This document shows, piece by piece, positions 7,965 through 14,500 of a DNA stretch of 14,500 nt. The notes beneath the pieces are model-generated. The model saw only the letters and a list, made by a program, of their open reading frames with translations. It ran no database searches and was not told where the DNA came from. How positions within the stretch are numbered: the first letter of the stretch is position 1; every line of letters starts with the position of its first letter. The DNA is from an uncultured Porphyromonadaceae bacterium (lineage in GTDB: Bacteria > Bacteroidota > Bacteroidia > Bacteroidales > Muribaculaceae), in NCBI GenBank assembly GCA_947178565.1, contig CAMWYV010000004.1, positions 1 through 14,500 of the forward strand, read 5' to 3'. A program made the position numbers and the translations under genes.

Positions 7965-8978
7965 TTAACGTGGGAAAATTTTATGCCAGAAACCGAGAAT
8001 ATCAGCACCTCGGTTGCCGGCATTATACAGAATATCGACTATTTTCTTGTGAATCTCATCAGCTCCCAGTCTGGAAGCCTTATGAAGCATGGTATTCAGA
8101 AGATGTATTCCTTTCTCTCTAGCTGCTTTTACTCCCAGGAGAGCTTCACCGAGTTCAACGCTCAGTTCCAATTGTTTCTCGCTGAATTCCCCTTCAATTT
8201 TAGTTAGATATTTAAGAGAGCGGGTGAAATATTGCACAGCCTCACGCTCTCTACCCATCTGCATGAGGGTTGTCCCCTCCTGTTCAAGAGATTCCACAAG
8301 CCTTACAGCGGCATTTTCAACACCCGCATTCACCTCCCTCATATAATCATCCGAGGACTTGTGAAGTACAGCAAGCATCTCGGCTTGTTTTACCTTTGAG
8401 ATATTGGTTTTTGTAGCAGCGGCGACAGCGAGAATATGTGCAGATCCGTATCTTTGTGGTGAAATCCGTGCAAGTCTCTCATAAATTTTGGCTGATTTTT
8501 CAATTTCCCGCTCCGCCTGACGATATTTACCCCGGTTAATATTCAACCGGGCTATATCATAGAGAATTGCCGCCAGAACGCTTAAAAATGACTCATCACG
8601 GCGCTTTACATTCTGAGCAAGAAGATTAAGACACTCGGCTGCTGCCTGTAAAGCATCGTCTGGTTTCCCTTGATAGATTAAAATACGTGTTTTTATATGG
8701 AGTAAAGCAGCCCTCAGGTCTGCAAGTTCGGATTTTTCCTCCCCTTTTTTATTCAGGACTAAATTTATAAGATCAATAGCACGGATAACTTCGAATTCCT
8801 TGCCATCACGCACCATTTCCATAACTAGCTCCCGGCATAAATCGTAAGCCGCAACAAAATTCAGTTCCGAAATATAATTGCTTACGTCCTTGAGTCTCAA
8901 TCCTCCTCTCAATAATTCCGCAACTTTGCCAGACTCACAAGTTAGTTCGGTAAAAAACGGTTCAAAAGTATCGTCCAT
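7965..8978 (-). CDS. Cytoplasmic TPR-repeat protein
   Basis: A 337-residue, largely helical protein with no signal peptide or membrane segment, so presumably cytoplasmic. Helical pairs with the tetratricopeptide spacing are recognisable at about 89-122, 138-171 (AxxLYDIARLNINRGKYRQAE core) and 229-262 (QEGTTLMQMGREREAVQYF core). The rest looks like diverged repeats. TPRs mediate protein-protein contacts; no enzyme motif is visible and the partner is unknown. Its ATG shares one base with the stop of the PfkB-fold gene upstream (TAATG), so the two are probably translationally coupled, and ribH follows after 11 bases. A TPR gene just upstream of ribH is, from memory, a common arrangement in Bacteroidales; that suggests a conserved housekeeping role but does not identify it. 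Confidence 0.8.
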   Translation of the reverse strand: MDDTFEPFFTELTCESGKVAELLRGGLRLKDVSNYISELNFVAAYDLCRELVMEMVRDGKEFEVIRAIDLINLVLNKKGEEKSELADLRAALLHIKTRILIYQGKPDDALQAAAECLNLLAQNVKRRDESFLSVLAAILYDIARLNINRGKYRQAEREIEKSAKIYERLARISPQRYGSAHILAVAAATKTNISKVKQAEMLAVLHKSSDDYMREVNAGVENAAVRLVESLEQEGTTLMQMGREREAVQYFTRSLKYLTKIEGEFSEKQLELSVELGEALLGVKAAREKGIHLLNTMLHKASRLGADEIHKKIVDILYNAGNRGADILGFWHKIFPR

Positions 8979-9871
8979 TACCGTTTAAAGCCTTTATCTA
9001 ACTTATTATAAGCGCAGTCGGCAATGGTATCAACTATATATTGCATTTCCTCGCTACCGAGTGAAGGTAGATTTTCAAGAATTATATCCTTGTTTATCAA
9101 CGCAGCCACAACTCCGGCAATCGCTCCGGCATTGGTTGAAAGATCCTCTTTAAGTTCTTTAGTGGAGGCTGAAGAAAGCACATCCCTATGGTGAAGTTTT
9201 ACCGATGAAGCTTCAGAGTCTATGTGAATATAATTGTCGGAATAAAACTTGATGTGCCTTTCGTAGCATTTAGCCGAATCTGTTTCATTAAAAATGGTCC
9301 TGAGATCAGAGCTCCTTGTTATAACCACGTCTGCCATCTCAAGATTTTCAAGAATATCAGGCATCATTTTTGTGATACCGCTCTTGGGTGCGGGAGTGAG
9401 TCCAGGCACATATACTATTATAGCCTTACGCTCCTTGGCATGATTGAGAAGCTCTACAATATGAGTGCGAACACGCTCTATTAAAGAAAAATAAGCACCG
9501 AAAACCACAATATCATCGGAGTCTATGCGAGGCCAAACGAAATCAAACTTCTCTTTGGGATAGCTACGGCTGCACACAAGCTCATCCTCCGGTGCGAAAC
9601 GGAGATTGAGCGGAGTTATCCCATCAGAATATCGGTCTATAGATTTGGTGTTCACTCCATGGCGCTCCAAATAAGCCACAAGCATATCGCCGGTGGGATC
9701 GGATGCACATTCACTCACATAAGTGACATCATATCCACATTTACCGAGCATAGCCGCCGAATTGAGCATTCTTCCGTCAGGTTTGGCTGTCACTTGCACG
9801 GAGTCAGTCGCTCTGTCACCGGGAAACAGGAGGTCTAGAGTGCATTCACCAATTATTATTACCTTTCTCAT
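8978..9871 (-). CDS. PfkB/ribokinase-fold protein, probable pseudokinase
   Basis: The 297-residue protein aligns end to end with the PfkB sugar/nucleoside kinase family: IIIGECTLDLLF at 5-16, GKCGYDVTYVSECASDPTGD at 43-62, DIVVFGAYFSL at 120-130, and ENLEMADVVITRSSD at 175-189. The catalytic signatures are altered. The family DTxGAGD motif with its catalytic aspartate appears as STNAGA (245-250), with alanine at the Asp position. The Asp-Pro-Asn usually found at the end of the central strand is VPG (155-157). The substrate-side Gly-Gly-x-x-x-Asn reads DGRMLN (32-37). The reading frame is otherwise intact and full-length. By family knowledge this should be inactive or strongly altered as a kinase, so a binding, sensing or scaffolding role is the inference. 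It heads the operon with the TPR protein and ribH, behind a clear promoter. Confidence 0.82.
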   Translation of the reverse strand: MRKVIIIGECTLDLLFPGDRATDSVQVTAKPDGRMLNSAAMLGKCGYDVTYVSECASDPTGDMLVAYLERHGVNTKSIDRYSDGITPLNLRFAPEDELVCSRSYPKEKFDFVWPRIDSDDIVVFGAYFSLIERVRTHIVELLNHAKERKAIIVYVPGLTPAPKSGITKMMPDILENLEMADVVITRSSDLRTIFNETDSAKCYERHIKFYSDNYIHIDSEASSVKLHHRDVLSSASTKELKEDLSTNAGAIAGVVAALINKDIILENLPSLGSEEMQYIVDTIADCAYNKLDKGFKR

Positions 9872-9915
9872 ACTTAAAAAGAACGGGGTCTATTTTTTCA
9901 GGGTTTTCGTCTGCA

Positions 9916-9946
9916 CAAAGATACGATTATTGCACTTTCCGCCCAA
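9916..9946 (-). promoter_or_regulatory. Promoter of the PfkB-fold / TPR / ribH operon
   Basis: On the minus strand a TTG (9946-9944), 20 bases, and a TATCTTTG -7 box (9923-9916) match the Bacteroidota consensus. Transcription would begin near 9910, about 38 bases before the ATG at 9871. It sits within the 81-base gap after the thioesterase stop, where no stem-loop terminator is evident, so some read-through from the recF operon is possible. Confidence 0.7.
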
Positions 9947-9952
9947 TAGCTG

Positions 9953-10423
9953 CTACAGTTTTCTACCCTCAAACTTTTCAACACACTCTACCCAGTGCCT
10001 GTCAACCTTTATGGATTTAGCTGTTGCCGGATCAAATCCTGCCATAACCGTATATCCTATACATTTGGTTTGACCTGTCGAGCTATTGACTATTCTCTGC
10101 TCCATCTTGAAACTATGCTCGCTAACCGAGGTCACGGTTGTCCATACCTCCAGGCTCTCGTTAAAATATGAGGGTGAATAGAAATCACAGCTTATGTGAA
10201 CCACTACGGCACGCAGACTCTTCCAGTCCATACCCTCAGGAAGTACATCACTGAAATAGCTCACTTTAGCAAGATCCATAAAGGATAGATACACATTGTT
10301 ATTGAGGTGCCCGAGCATATCTATGTCGGTAAATCTCATCTGCACCGGCAAACTGTGATAGAAAGGAAACTGAGCTGCCGGTACCTTGGGATTGTCGGAG
10401 GACAAATATGTGCCTGATTGCAT
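9953..10423 (-). CDS. Hotdog-fold acyl-CoA/acyl-ACP thioesterase, 4HBT-like
   Basis: A 156-residue single hotdog domain. The signature RFTDIDMLGHLNNNVYLSFM (30-49) matches the 4-hydroxybenzoyl-CoA / YbgC thioesterase pattern, with D35 in the position of the catalytic aspartate. The following segment, VVHISCDFYSPSYFNESLEVWTTV, fits the core strands of the fold (about 74-97). It would hydrolyse an acyl thioester in the cytoplasm; the acyl group cannot be predicted. It is last in the operon with recF and dciA, three bases after the DciA stop, which suggests shared expression rather than a shared pathway. The ATG at 10423 is clear. Confidence 0.88.
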   Translation of the reverse strand: MQSGTYLSSDNPKVPAAQFPFYHSLPVQMRFTDIDMLGHLNNNVYLSFMDLAKVSYFSDVLPEGMDWKSLRAVVVHISCDFYSPSYFNESLEVWTTVTSVSEHSFKMEQRIVNSSTGQTKCIGYTVMAGFDPATAKSIKVDRHWVECVEKFEGRKL

Positions 10424-10426
10424 AAC

Positions 10427-10717
10427 TTAGTGAATTATTATTTCATTTATAACGTCCCTCCCCACCGCGGAGTTTATTGACTTCATTATACTTGCGGTAT
10501 GGAACGACAGCTCATGCTTGAGAGGTGCAGAGGTGAGATACACATGGAGAGTGCTGCCGGTCACATATCTGCGGCTTGTGTATCGGTTGACACCTTCTCC
10601 AACAATCTCGCACCAGGCAAAAGACGCCCTCTGACGCGCAAGCAGATCGGCATCACCATCATGCTCCAACGCCGCCTCTATTATCTCGGACACTTTCTTG
10701 GGGTAAGTTCTTTTCAT
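10427..10717 (-). CDS. dciA: DciA-like DUF721 protein, probable replicative helicase loader
   Basis: A 96-residue basic protein matching the DUF721/DciA domain along its length: KKVSEII near the start, the tryptophan in FAWCEIVGEGVNRYT, the strand GSTLHVYLTSAPLKHEL, and the closing VGRDVINEIIIH. DciA is the ancestral bacterial loader or operator of the DnaB helicase where DnaC and DnaI are absent. This copy is the short form, the domain alone, as is usual outside Proteobacteria and Actinobacteria. The frame opens at a TTG at 10723, but the ATG at 10717 fits better. It lies six bases after the recF stop, the classical recF-DUF721 pairing, which supports a replication-related job. Function is inferred from family and context. 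Confidence 0.85.
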   Translation of the reverse strand: MKRTYPKKVSEIIEAALEHDGDADLLARQRASFAWCEIVGEGVNRYTSRRYVTGSTLHVYLTSAPLKHELSFHTASIMKSINSAVGRDVINEIIIH

Positions 10718-10723
10718 AGGCAA

Positions 10724-11818
10724 TTACTTGGAAAAGACTCCGTTGTTAACATTCCACATTCCGTATGTGCCTGTTGTGCGGCTAACAATTTCATCCAGAT
10801 GCGCGCGGTTGGTATCGGTTATAAAGATTTGACCGAAGTCATCGCCTGTAACCATCGTCATTATTCTTTCTACCCTATCTGCATCAAGCTTGTCGAAAAT
10901 ATCATCAAGAAGCAGGAGTGGTCTCATGCCGGACACCTTGTGCAGAAAATCATACTGGGCAAAACGGAGAGCGGTGGTGAATGTTTTGCACTGTCCTTGA
11001 GAAGCAGTGCGTTTCATAGGCATACCGTTGAGAATCATGGAGATATCATCACGATGAGGTCCGACTGTCGTGTGGCGTATCGCCTCATCCCTTGAGCGAG
11101 CGGCATCCAACTCTTCTGTAAGAGTTTTTCCGCCTCCAAGGGAGCCTTCAAAACCAAGAACCACAGTTTCACAACCCTCTCCGGCAATATCACTGTAAAA
11201 CTTGTCAAAAAGCATCTGCAACTCCGCAATCCAATGCTCACGTGCCGGATGAATATATGAGGCAGACATATCCATCTGTAATTCAACCGCCTCAAAGAGA
11301 CCACTGTCGGTAACTCCGTCACGGAGCAGTTTATTGCGCTGTTCAAGTGCTGCACTATATCTTATAAGAGCGTCCAGATAACGGCGGTCACCTTGCGAGA
11401 TAACCATATCCATCCACCGGCGGCGCTCTTCCGAAGTACCACGCACCAGATCAATGTCAGCAGGAGCAGCAATAACGAGTGGAAACAGTCCGATATGTTC
11501 GCTCAATCGGCTATACTCCTTCCCGGCACGCTTCAAACTTTTTCGTCTGCCCCGCGCAAGACCGAGAGTCAGCTCCTCATCCACTCCGGAACGCTCATAT
11601 CTGCCTTTAGCCATAGCAAAATCCTCACCTTCGCGAATGAGCATACTATCAGGCACACCTGTGAAACTTTTACAGAAACTCAGGAAATAGACTGCATCCA
11701 GCAAATTGCTCTTGCCCATACCGTTATTACCGAAAAAGCAGTTGATTTTAGGAGAAAAATCAAGACGTGCCTCTGCAATATTCTTGAAATTGGTAAGTGT
11801 GAGATTCTGCAGCAGCAT
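10724..11818 (-). CDS. recF: DNA replication and repair protein RecF
   Basis: RecF is an SMC-like ATPase that, with RecO and RecR, loads RecA at single-strand gaps. The 364 residues show the whole ABC-type head: Walker A GNNGMGKS (30-37) followed by NLLDA, the family stretch RRRWMDMVISQGDRRYL (132-148), TVGPHRDD (251-258), the signature SQGQCKT (273-279), and Walker B LLLLDDIFDKLD (301-312) with D305 and D306. The ATG at 11818 follows the upstream stop directly (TAAATG), so it is co-translated with the exported phosphatase-fold gene. The usual companions dnaA, dnaN and gyrB are not adjacent here; dciA follows instead. Coding appears intact. Confidence 0.97.
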   Translation of the reverse strand: MLLQNLTLTNFKNIAEARLDFSPKINCFFGNNGMGKSNLLDAVYFLSFCKSFTGVPDSMLIREGEDFAMAKGRYERSGVDEELTLGLARGRRKSLKRAGKEYSRLSEHIGLFPLVIAAPADIDLVRGTSEERRRWMDMVISQGDRRYLDALIRYSAALEQRNKLLRDGVTDSGLFEAVELQMDMSASYIHPAREHWIAELQMLFDKFYSDIAGEGCETVVLGFEGSLGGGKTLTEELDAARSRDEAIRHTTVGPHRDDISMILNGMPMKRTASQGQCKTFTTALRFAQYDFLHKVSGMRPLLLLDDIFDKLDADRVERIMTMVTGDDFGQIFITDTNRAHLDEIVSRTTGTYGMWNVNNGVFSK

Positions 11819-12865
11819 TTACTTTCTCTTCAAAAAAATCTGAGTGGGAAAATGGTCACTGTAGCCGTTTAGAAATTTTCCACCGGCATATGTTCGGTGA
11901 GGCATCCCGGTATAGGGCGGTTCTGTCTGCTTGAGGAAATCAAGGTCGCACACTTCGGCACCGACTAAAGTGAGTACCGCACCATTGTCCGGCAGAAGCA
12001 TTCCTCCTACAATAATCTGGTCAAATAGATTCCATTTTCCGCGGTAGGTGAGAGTGCCTTTTCCTGATGCGAGTATATTCCACCAGGGATTGTAAAATCC
12101 TGTAGGAGGAACATCGTAAGCGTTGCGTCGTGCGCCCAGAGTAAGGGCACATGAGGCATCCTGAGGATCATCGTTAAGATCACCCATGATTATAATAGGT
12201 CTGAGAGGGGAGACCTTACGTATGCTGTCTGCGATATTCTTGCTAAGCCGTGCTGCAGCAACGCGTAGATATTCACTCTGCTCCTGTCCACCCAGACGCG
12301 ACGGCCAGTGATTGACAATAACACTGATTGTGTCAATACCCAGCACTCCGCTTACACAGAGTTGGTCACGGGTGAGAAAATCGGGATTACTCTCCACAAA
12401 TAATCTATGCGCCTCCACACCTGTCACCTCAAACTGCTCCGGATCATAAAGCAACGCCACGTCAATGCCACGCGCATCAGGAGAATCGTGATGAACATAT
12501 CTGAGCCCACGACCACTTAGTGGTTGAGTGGCAACAAGATCTGCGACTACGCTTTCATTTTCAACTTCGGCAATACCTATCACCGCGGGTCCGCCGGGAG
12601 TGAGATCGCTGACAAGTCCCGCTATGGCATTAGCCAGATTATTTAGTTTTAAATTATACTTCTCTGTGTTCCACTTCCGGGCACCTGTCGGACTGAATTC
12701 AAGGTCAAACTTACCGTTGGTGTTAATGGTGTCAAACAGATTTTCAAGATTATAGAAAGCGATACCATATACAGTATCAATATTCTGACTGCAAACCGGC
12801 GATGCGCACTGAGCAGAAAAAAATCCTGCGAGTGACACCGCTACTGATAAAACTAATTTTTTCAT
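11819..12865 (-). CDS. Exported endonuclease/exonuclease/phosphatase-fold protein
   Basis: With the ATG at 12865 the protein is 348 residues and begins with a signal peptide (MKKLVLSVAVSLAGFFSAQ, cleavage probably near residues 20-27), so it is exported. The frame runs further up to 12991, but that part is not protein-like and contains the predicted promoter. The mature part is a metal-dependent EEP domain: FYNLENLFD (37-45), the metal-binding glutamate in GIAEVEN (97-103), RGIDVALLYDP (132-142), VNHWPSR with H186, IIMGDLNDDP (225-234) and the terminal SDHFP (336-340). Relatives include DNases, phosphodiesterases and lipid or sugar phosphatases, and the substrate cannot be assigned. The closest type is the Bacteroidota 'endonuclease/exonuclease/phosphatase family' secreted protein. 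It leads the recF operon, which is an unexpected partner for a protein outside the cytoplasm. Confidence 0.87.
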   Translation of the reverse strand: MKKLVLSVAVSLAGFFSAQCASPVCSQNIDTVYGIAFYNLENLFDTINTNGKFDLEFSPTGARKWNTEKYNLKLNNLANAIAGLVSDLTPGGPAVIGIAEVENESVVADLVATQPLSGRGLRYVHHDSPDARGIDVALLYDPEQFEVTGVEAHRLFVESNPDFLTRDQLCVSGVLGIDTISVIVNHWPSRLGGQEQSEYLRVAAARLSKNIADSIRKVSPLRPIIIMGDLNDDPQDASCALTLGARRNAYDVPPTGFYNPWWNILASGKGTLTYRGKWNLFDQIIVGGMLLPDNGAVLTLVGAEVCDLDFLKQTEPPYTGMPHRTYAGGKFLNGYSDHFPTQIFLKRK

Positions 12866-12885
12866 GAATATTTGGAATTTTAGCG

Positions 12886-12916
12886 TAAAATTACCGCTTA
12901 TCCGCGAATCGCCAAA
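12886..12916 (-). promoter_or_regulatory. Probable promoter of the recF operon
   Basis: On the minus strand a TTTG (12916-12913), 19 bases and TAATTTTA (12893-12886) fit the Bacteroidota promoter with one mismatch, the last base of the -7 box. Start of transcription would fall near 12880, about 15 bases before the signal-peptide ATG at 12865. It lies within the open frame upstream of that ATG, supporting the shorter start. Confidence 0.5.
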
Positions 12917-13032
12917 CGTCTCTCCCCAAAAAATGGAGATATATTTCCGAATCTTAGTTCCGGAAAGCCCCAGCAGATCTAAGTTCATCAATAAATCATA
13001 ACCGTGCCACGATACTCTCCGATACGCACATT

Positions 13033-13042
13033 CTGTATACAG
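13033..13042. promoter_or_regulatory. 10-bp perfect palindrome, possible operator
   Basis: CTGTATACAG is a perfect inverted repeat in the 236-base divergent gap (12866-13101), 20 bases upstream of the -33 element of the rightward promoter. It is short enough to be chance. Apart from it and the two promoters I see nothing in this gap. Confidence 0.2.
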
Positions 13043-13062
13043 TTATTTGTTGCTCTAGGTGG

Positions 13063-13093
13063 TTGACGGTGTCTGCAGAATTGCTTATTTTTG
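13063..13093 (+). promoter_or_regulatory. Promoter of the TPR lipoprotein gene
   Basis: TTG (13063-13065), exactly 20 bases, then TATTTTTG (13086-13093) match the Bacteroidota consensus. The ATG of the lipoprotein is at 13102, only eight bases after the -7 box, so the transcript would have almost no leader. Confidence 0.65.
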
Positions 13094-13101
13094 CACCTAC
13101 C

Positions 13102-14500
13102 ATGAAAACAGGATACCTAATCACATATTTTCTGATACTGTGCTCGCTTCTTGCTTGCACCACCAGCCATGACCCAAGAGTTGAAGCGGCTTATGCTCTC
13201 ACCGAAACAGCGCCTGATGCAGCTCTTGATTCAATTGCCGCCATAGATACCCTGAGCCTATCAAAAGCTGACCGGATGATGGTTTGCCTCACGAAAATCA
13301 AGGCTACCGACAAGGCTGACAAACCACTACCCTATGAATCGGACATTCTACGCCTTATAGATTACTACTCCTCTCACGAAAAAGACCGCTTTTACCCAAC
13401 AGCGCTATACTATGCCGGACGAATATACTCAGAGTCAGGAGATTACCCAACAGCACTACAATATTTTCAGGAAGTGCTCGACCTATTGCCGGAAAACACC
13501 CCTCAGCTAAAGCTAAGGGGATGTGCCTTAAGCCAGACCGGAGCCATACTTTCAGATTTAAGATTATACGATGAAGCAGAATCATACTATACAGCGGCGT
13601 TAAACATTGACCGCCAACTACAGGATACTGTCAACATGATATATGATACTGAAATACTTGCCTTTATAGCTTTGCGCCGGCAGGAATATGATAAAACTCT
13701 CCAATTATATCTGACTTCTGATTCCATGTCTCAGATAGCGTTTACAGAAAATATACCATATTCAAAATCCAATCTGGCATATGCTTATTATAGAAACGGA
13801 GATATAAAAAAAGCTATAACTAACCTGCAACAAAGGAATCTTAGTATAAAGAATGATGATTTAAGGAGTTACTATGGGCGGGCAATCAGAATATATTATA
13901 GTGCAGGTCTGTATGATACAGCATATTTTTATGCAAAAAAACTAGTTGAACTTGATAATCCCCTAAATAAACAAACAGCATATTATTACCTTCTTAAAGA
14001 GGAGCTCAGAGAATTTGTCCCTCAGGATTCCATATACAGCTATGTAAAAAAATATCTGGAATATTCTGAGAAAACATTGAACCGAAATTCCAGTACTGCG
14101 GCTTTAATTCAGAACAGTTATTACAACTATGTTCTCCATGACCGTAAGCGCCATGAGGCGGAAAAAGCAAAAGACAGAATAGTCTATGTGGCGCTTGCCC
14201 TTGCTGTTGCCGTTTTATCACTTATATCTACCACACTATACTTCAATAACAGAAGCAAGGCACGACGTATTAAGCTCAACGAGGCTAATGAAAATATAAG
14301 AAAACTCAGGAAACAACTGAATAAATACACCAAAGTGAAATCGCCCATAGATGAAAGCGATGAGGCAACTGCATTAAGAGAACAACTCAGAAAACAGCTG
14401 ATTAATGCGGCAAATGCAACAACGGATATTTACAAGATCCCGTTAGAACTTGCTTCATCCAATGTATATTCTTATATAAAAAACAGGATAGAGAATAAAC
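13102..14500 (+). CDS. TPR lipoprotein with membrane helix and coiled coil (3' end outside window)
   Basis: Open from the ATG at 13102 to the window edge: 466 complete codons with no stop, so the C-terminus is missing. Residues 1-19 are a lipoprotein signal with lipobox SLLAC and C19 as the lipid-modified residue. Helical repeats of TPR type follow, clearest at about 100-133 (ALYYAGRIYSESGDYPTALQYF core) and 140-175, with more diverged ones to about 350. A single membrane helix lies at about 360-381, followed by NNRSKARR, consistent with a cytoplasmic side. Charged heptad-like stretches at about 385-413 and 423-440 suggest a coiled coil. This layout matches a Bacteroidota family of TPR sensor-like proteins that end in a coiled coil plus a DNA-binding or small uncharacterised domain; that end is not visible here. 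The periplasmic TPRs would detect a ligand or partner and pass a signal inward, which is inference. No histidine-kinase motif is seen in the available part. Confidence 0.8.
   Translation, partial: MKTGYLITYFLILCSLLACTTSHDPRVEAAYALTETAPDAALDSIAAIDTLSLSKADRMMVCLTKIKATDKADKPLPYESDILRLIDYYSSHEKDRFYPTALYYAGRIYSESGDYPTALQYFQEVLDLLPENTPQLKLRGCALSQTGAILSDLRLYDEAESYYTAALNIDRQLQDTVNMIYDTEILAFIALRRQEYDKTLQLYLTSDSMSQIAFTENIPYSKSNLAYAYYRNGDIKKAITNLQQRNLSIKNDDLRSYYGRAIRIYYSAGLYDTAYFYAKKLVELDNPLNKQTAYYYLLKEELREFVPQDSIYSYVKKYLEYSEKTLNRNSSTAALIQNSYYNYVLHDRKRHEAEKAKDRIVYVALALAVAVLSLISTTLYFNNRSKARRIKLNEANENIRKLRKQLNKYTKVKSPIDESDEATALREQLRKQLINAANATTDIYKIPLELASSNVYSYIKNRIENK

Noticed and set aside
10499..11095. 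A 198-codon plus-strand open frame antisense to dciA and recF
   Set aside because: It lies wholly over two strongly recognised minus-strand genes, has no family resemblance, and its length is explained by their codon use.
11393..11872. A 159-codon plus-strand open frame across recF and the EEP gene end
   Set aside because: It is a shadow of recF and runs through the recF/EEP junction with no recognisable protein features.
12866..12991. N-terminal extension of the exported EEP protein
   Set aside because: The extension is not protein-like, hides an obvious signal peptide start at 12865, and contains the predicted promoter.
1..14500. A defence, mobile or biosynthetic system
   Set aside because: Every sizeable frame is a recognisable housekeeping gene or a TPR/PfkB-fold protein typical of the lineage. 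No integrase, transposase, toxin-antitoxin pair, nuclease-helicase pair or repeat array is present.

Overview
The window reads as a stretch of ordinary chromosome from a member of the Bacteroidota, most likely the order Bacteroidales. Three things point there. The gene order ybeY-mnmG-apt-uvrC is typical of the order. The promoters fit the Bacteroidota form (TTG or TTTG, about 20 bases, TAnnTTTG), and most genes lack a Shine-Dalgarno sequence. A lipoprotein of the TPR / membrane-helix / coiled-coil type starts at the right edge. I cannot name the genus. Coding density is high, and I see no rRNA, tRNA, CRISPR array, insertion sequence or other sign of recent transfer.

Layout, left to right. 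(1) Minus strand, 4776 down to 30: ybeY, mnmG, apt and uvrC form a tight operon with 4-base stop/start overlaps at two junctions. A well-formed promoter lies at 4826-4795. A 16-bp parS (chromosome-partition) site lies in the one sizeable gap, between mnmG and apt. (2) Plus strand, 5017-7477: a family 2 glycosyltransferase, then a large nucleoside (uridine-type) kinase with a threonyl-tRNA-synthetase-like N-terminal half. (3) Minus strand, 9871 down to 7474: a PfkB-fold protein without the usual catalytic residues, a cytoplasmic TPR protein, and ribH (lumazine synthase), behind a clear promoter. The ribH stop codon overlaps the kinase stop codon from the opposite side. (4) Minus strand, 12865 down to 9953: an exported endonuclease/exonuclease/phosphatase-fold protein, recF, a DciA (DUF721) protein and a hotdog thioesterase, packed with gaps of 0 to 6 bases. 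(5) Plus strand from 13102 off the right edge: a lipoprotein with TPRs, a membrane helix and a coiled coil, truncated by the window, on a promoter that leaves almost no leader.

Functional themes are genome upkeep (UvrC repair, RecF gap repair, DciA helicase loading, parS segregation), RNA and translation (YbeY, MnmG), nucleotide and cofactor supply (Apt, nucleoside kinase, RibH) and the envelope (glycosyltransferase, exported phosphatase-fold protein, TPR lipoprotein). parS and recF together suggest, but do not prove, a position not far from the replication origin.

I found no new defence, mobile or biosynthetic system. The observations most worth a second look are the parS site, the apparent PfkB pseudokinase, the YbeY that lacks its third metal-binding histidine, and the convergent gene pair whose stop codons overlap.
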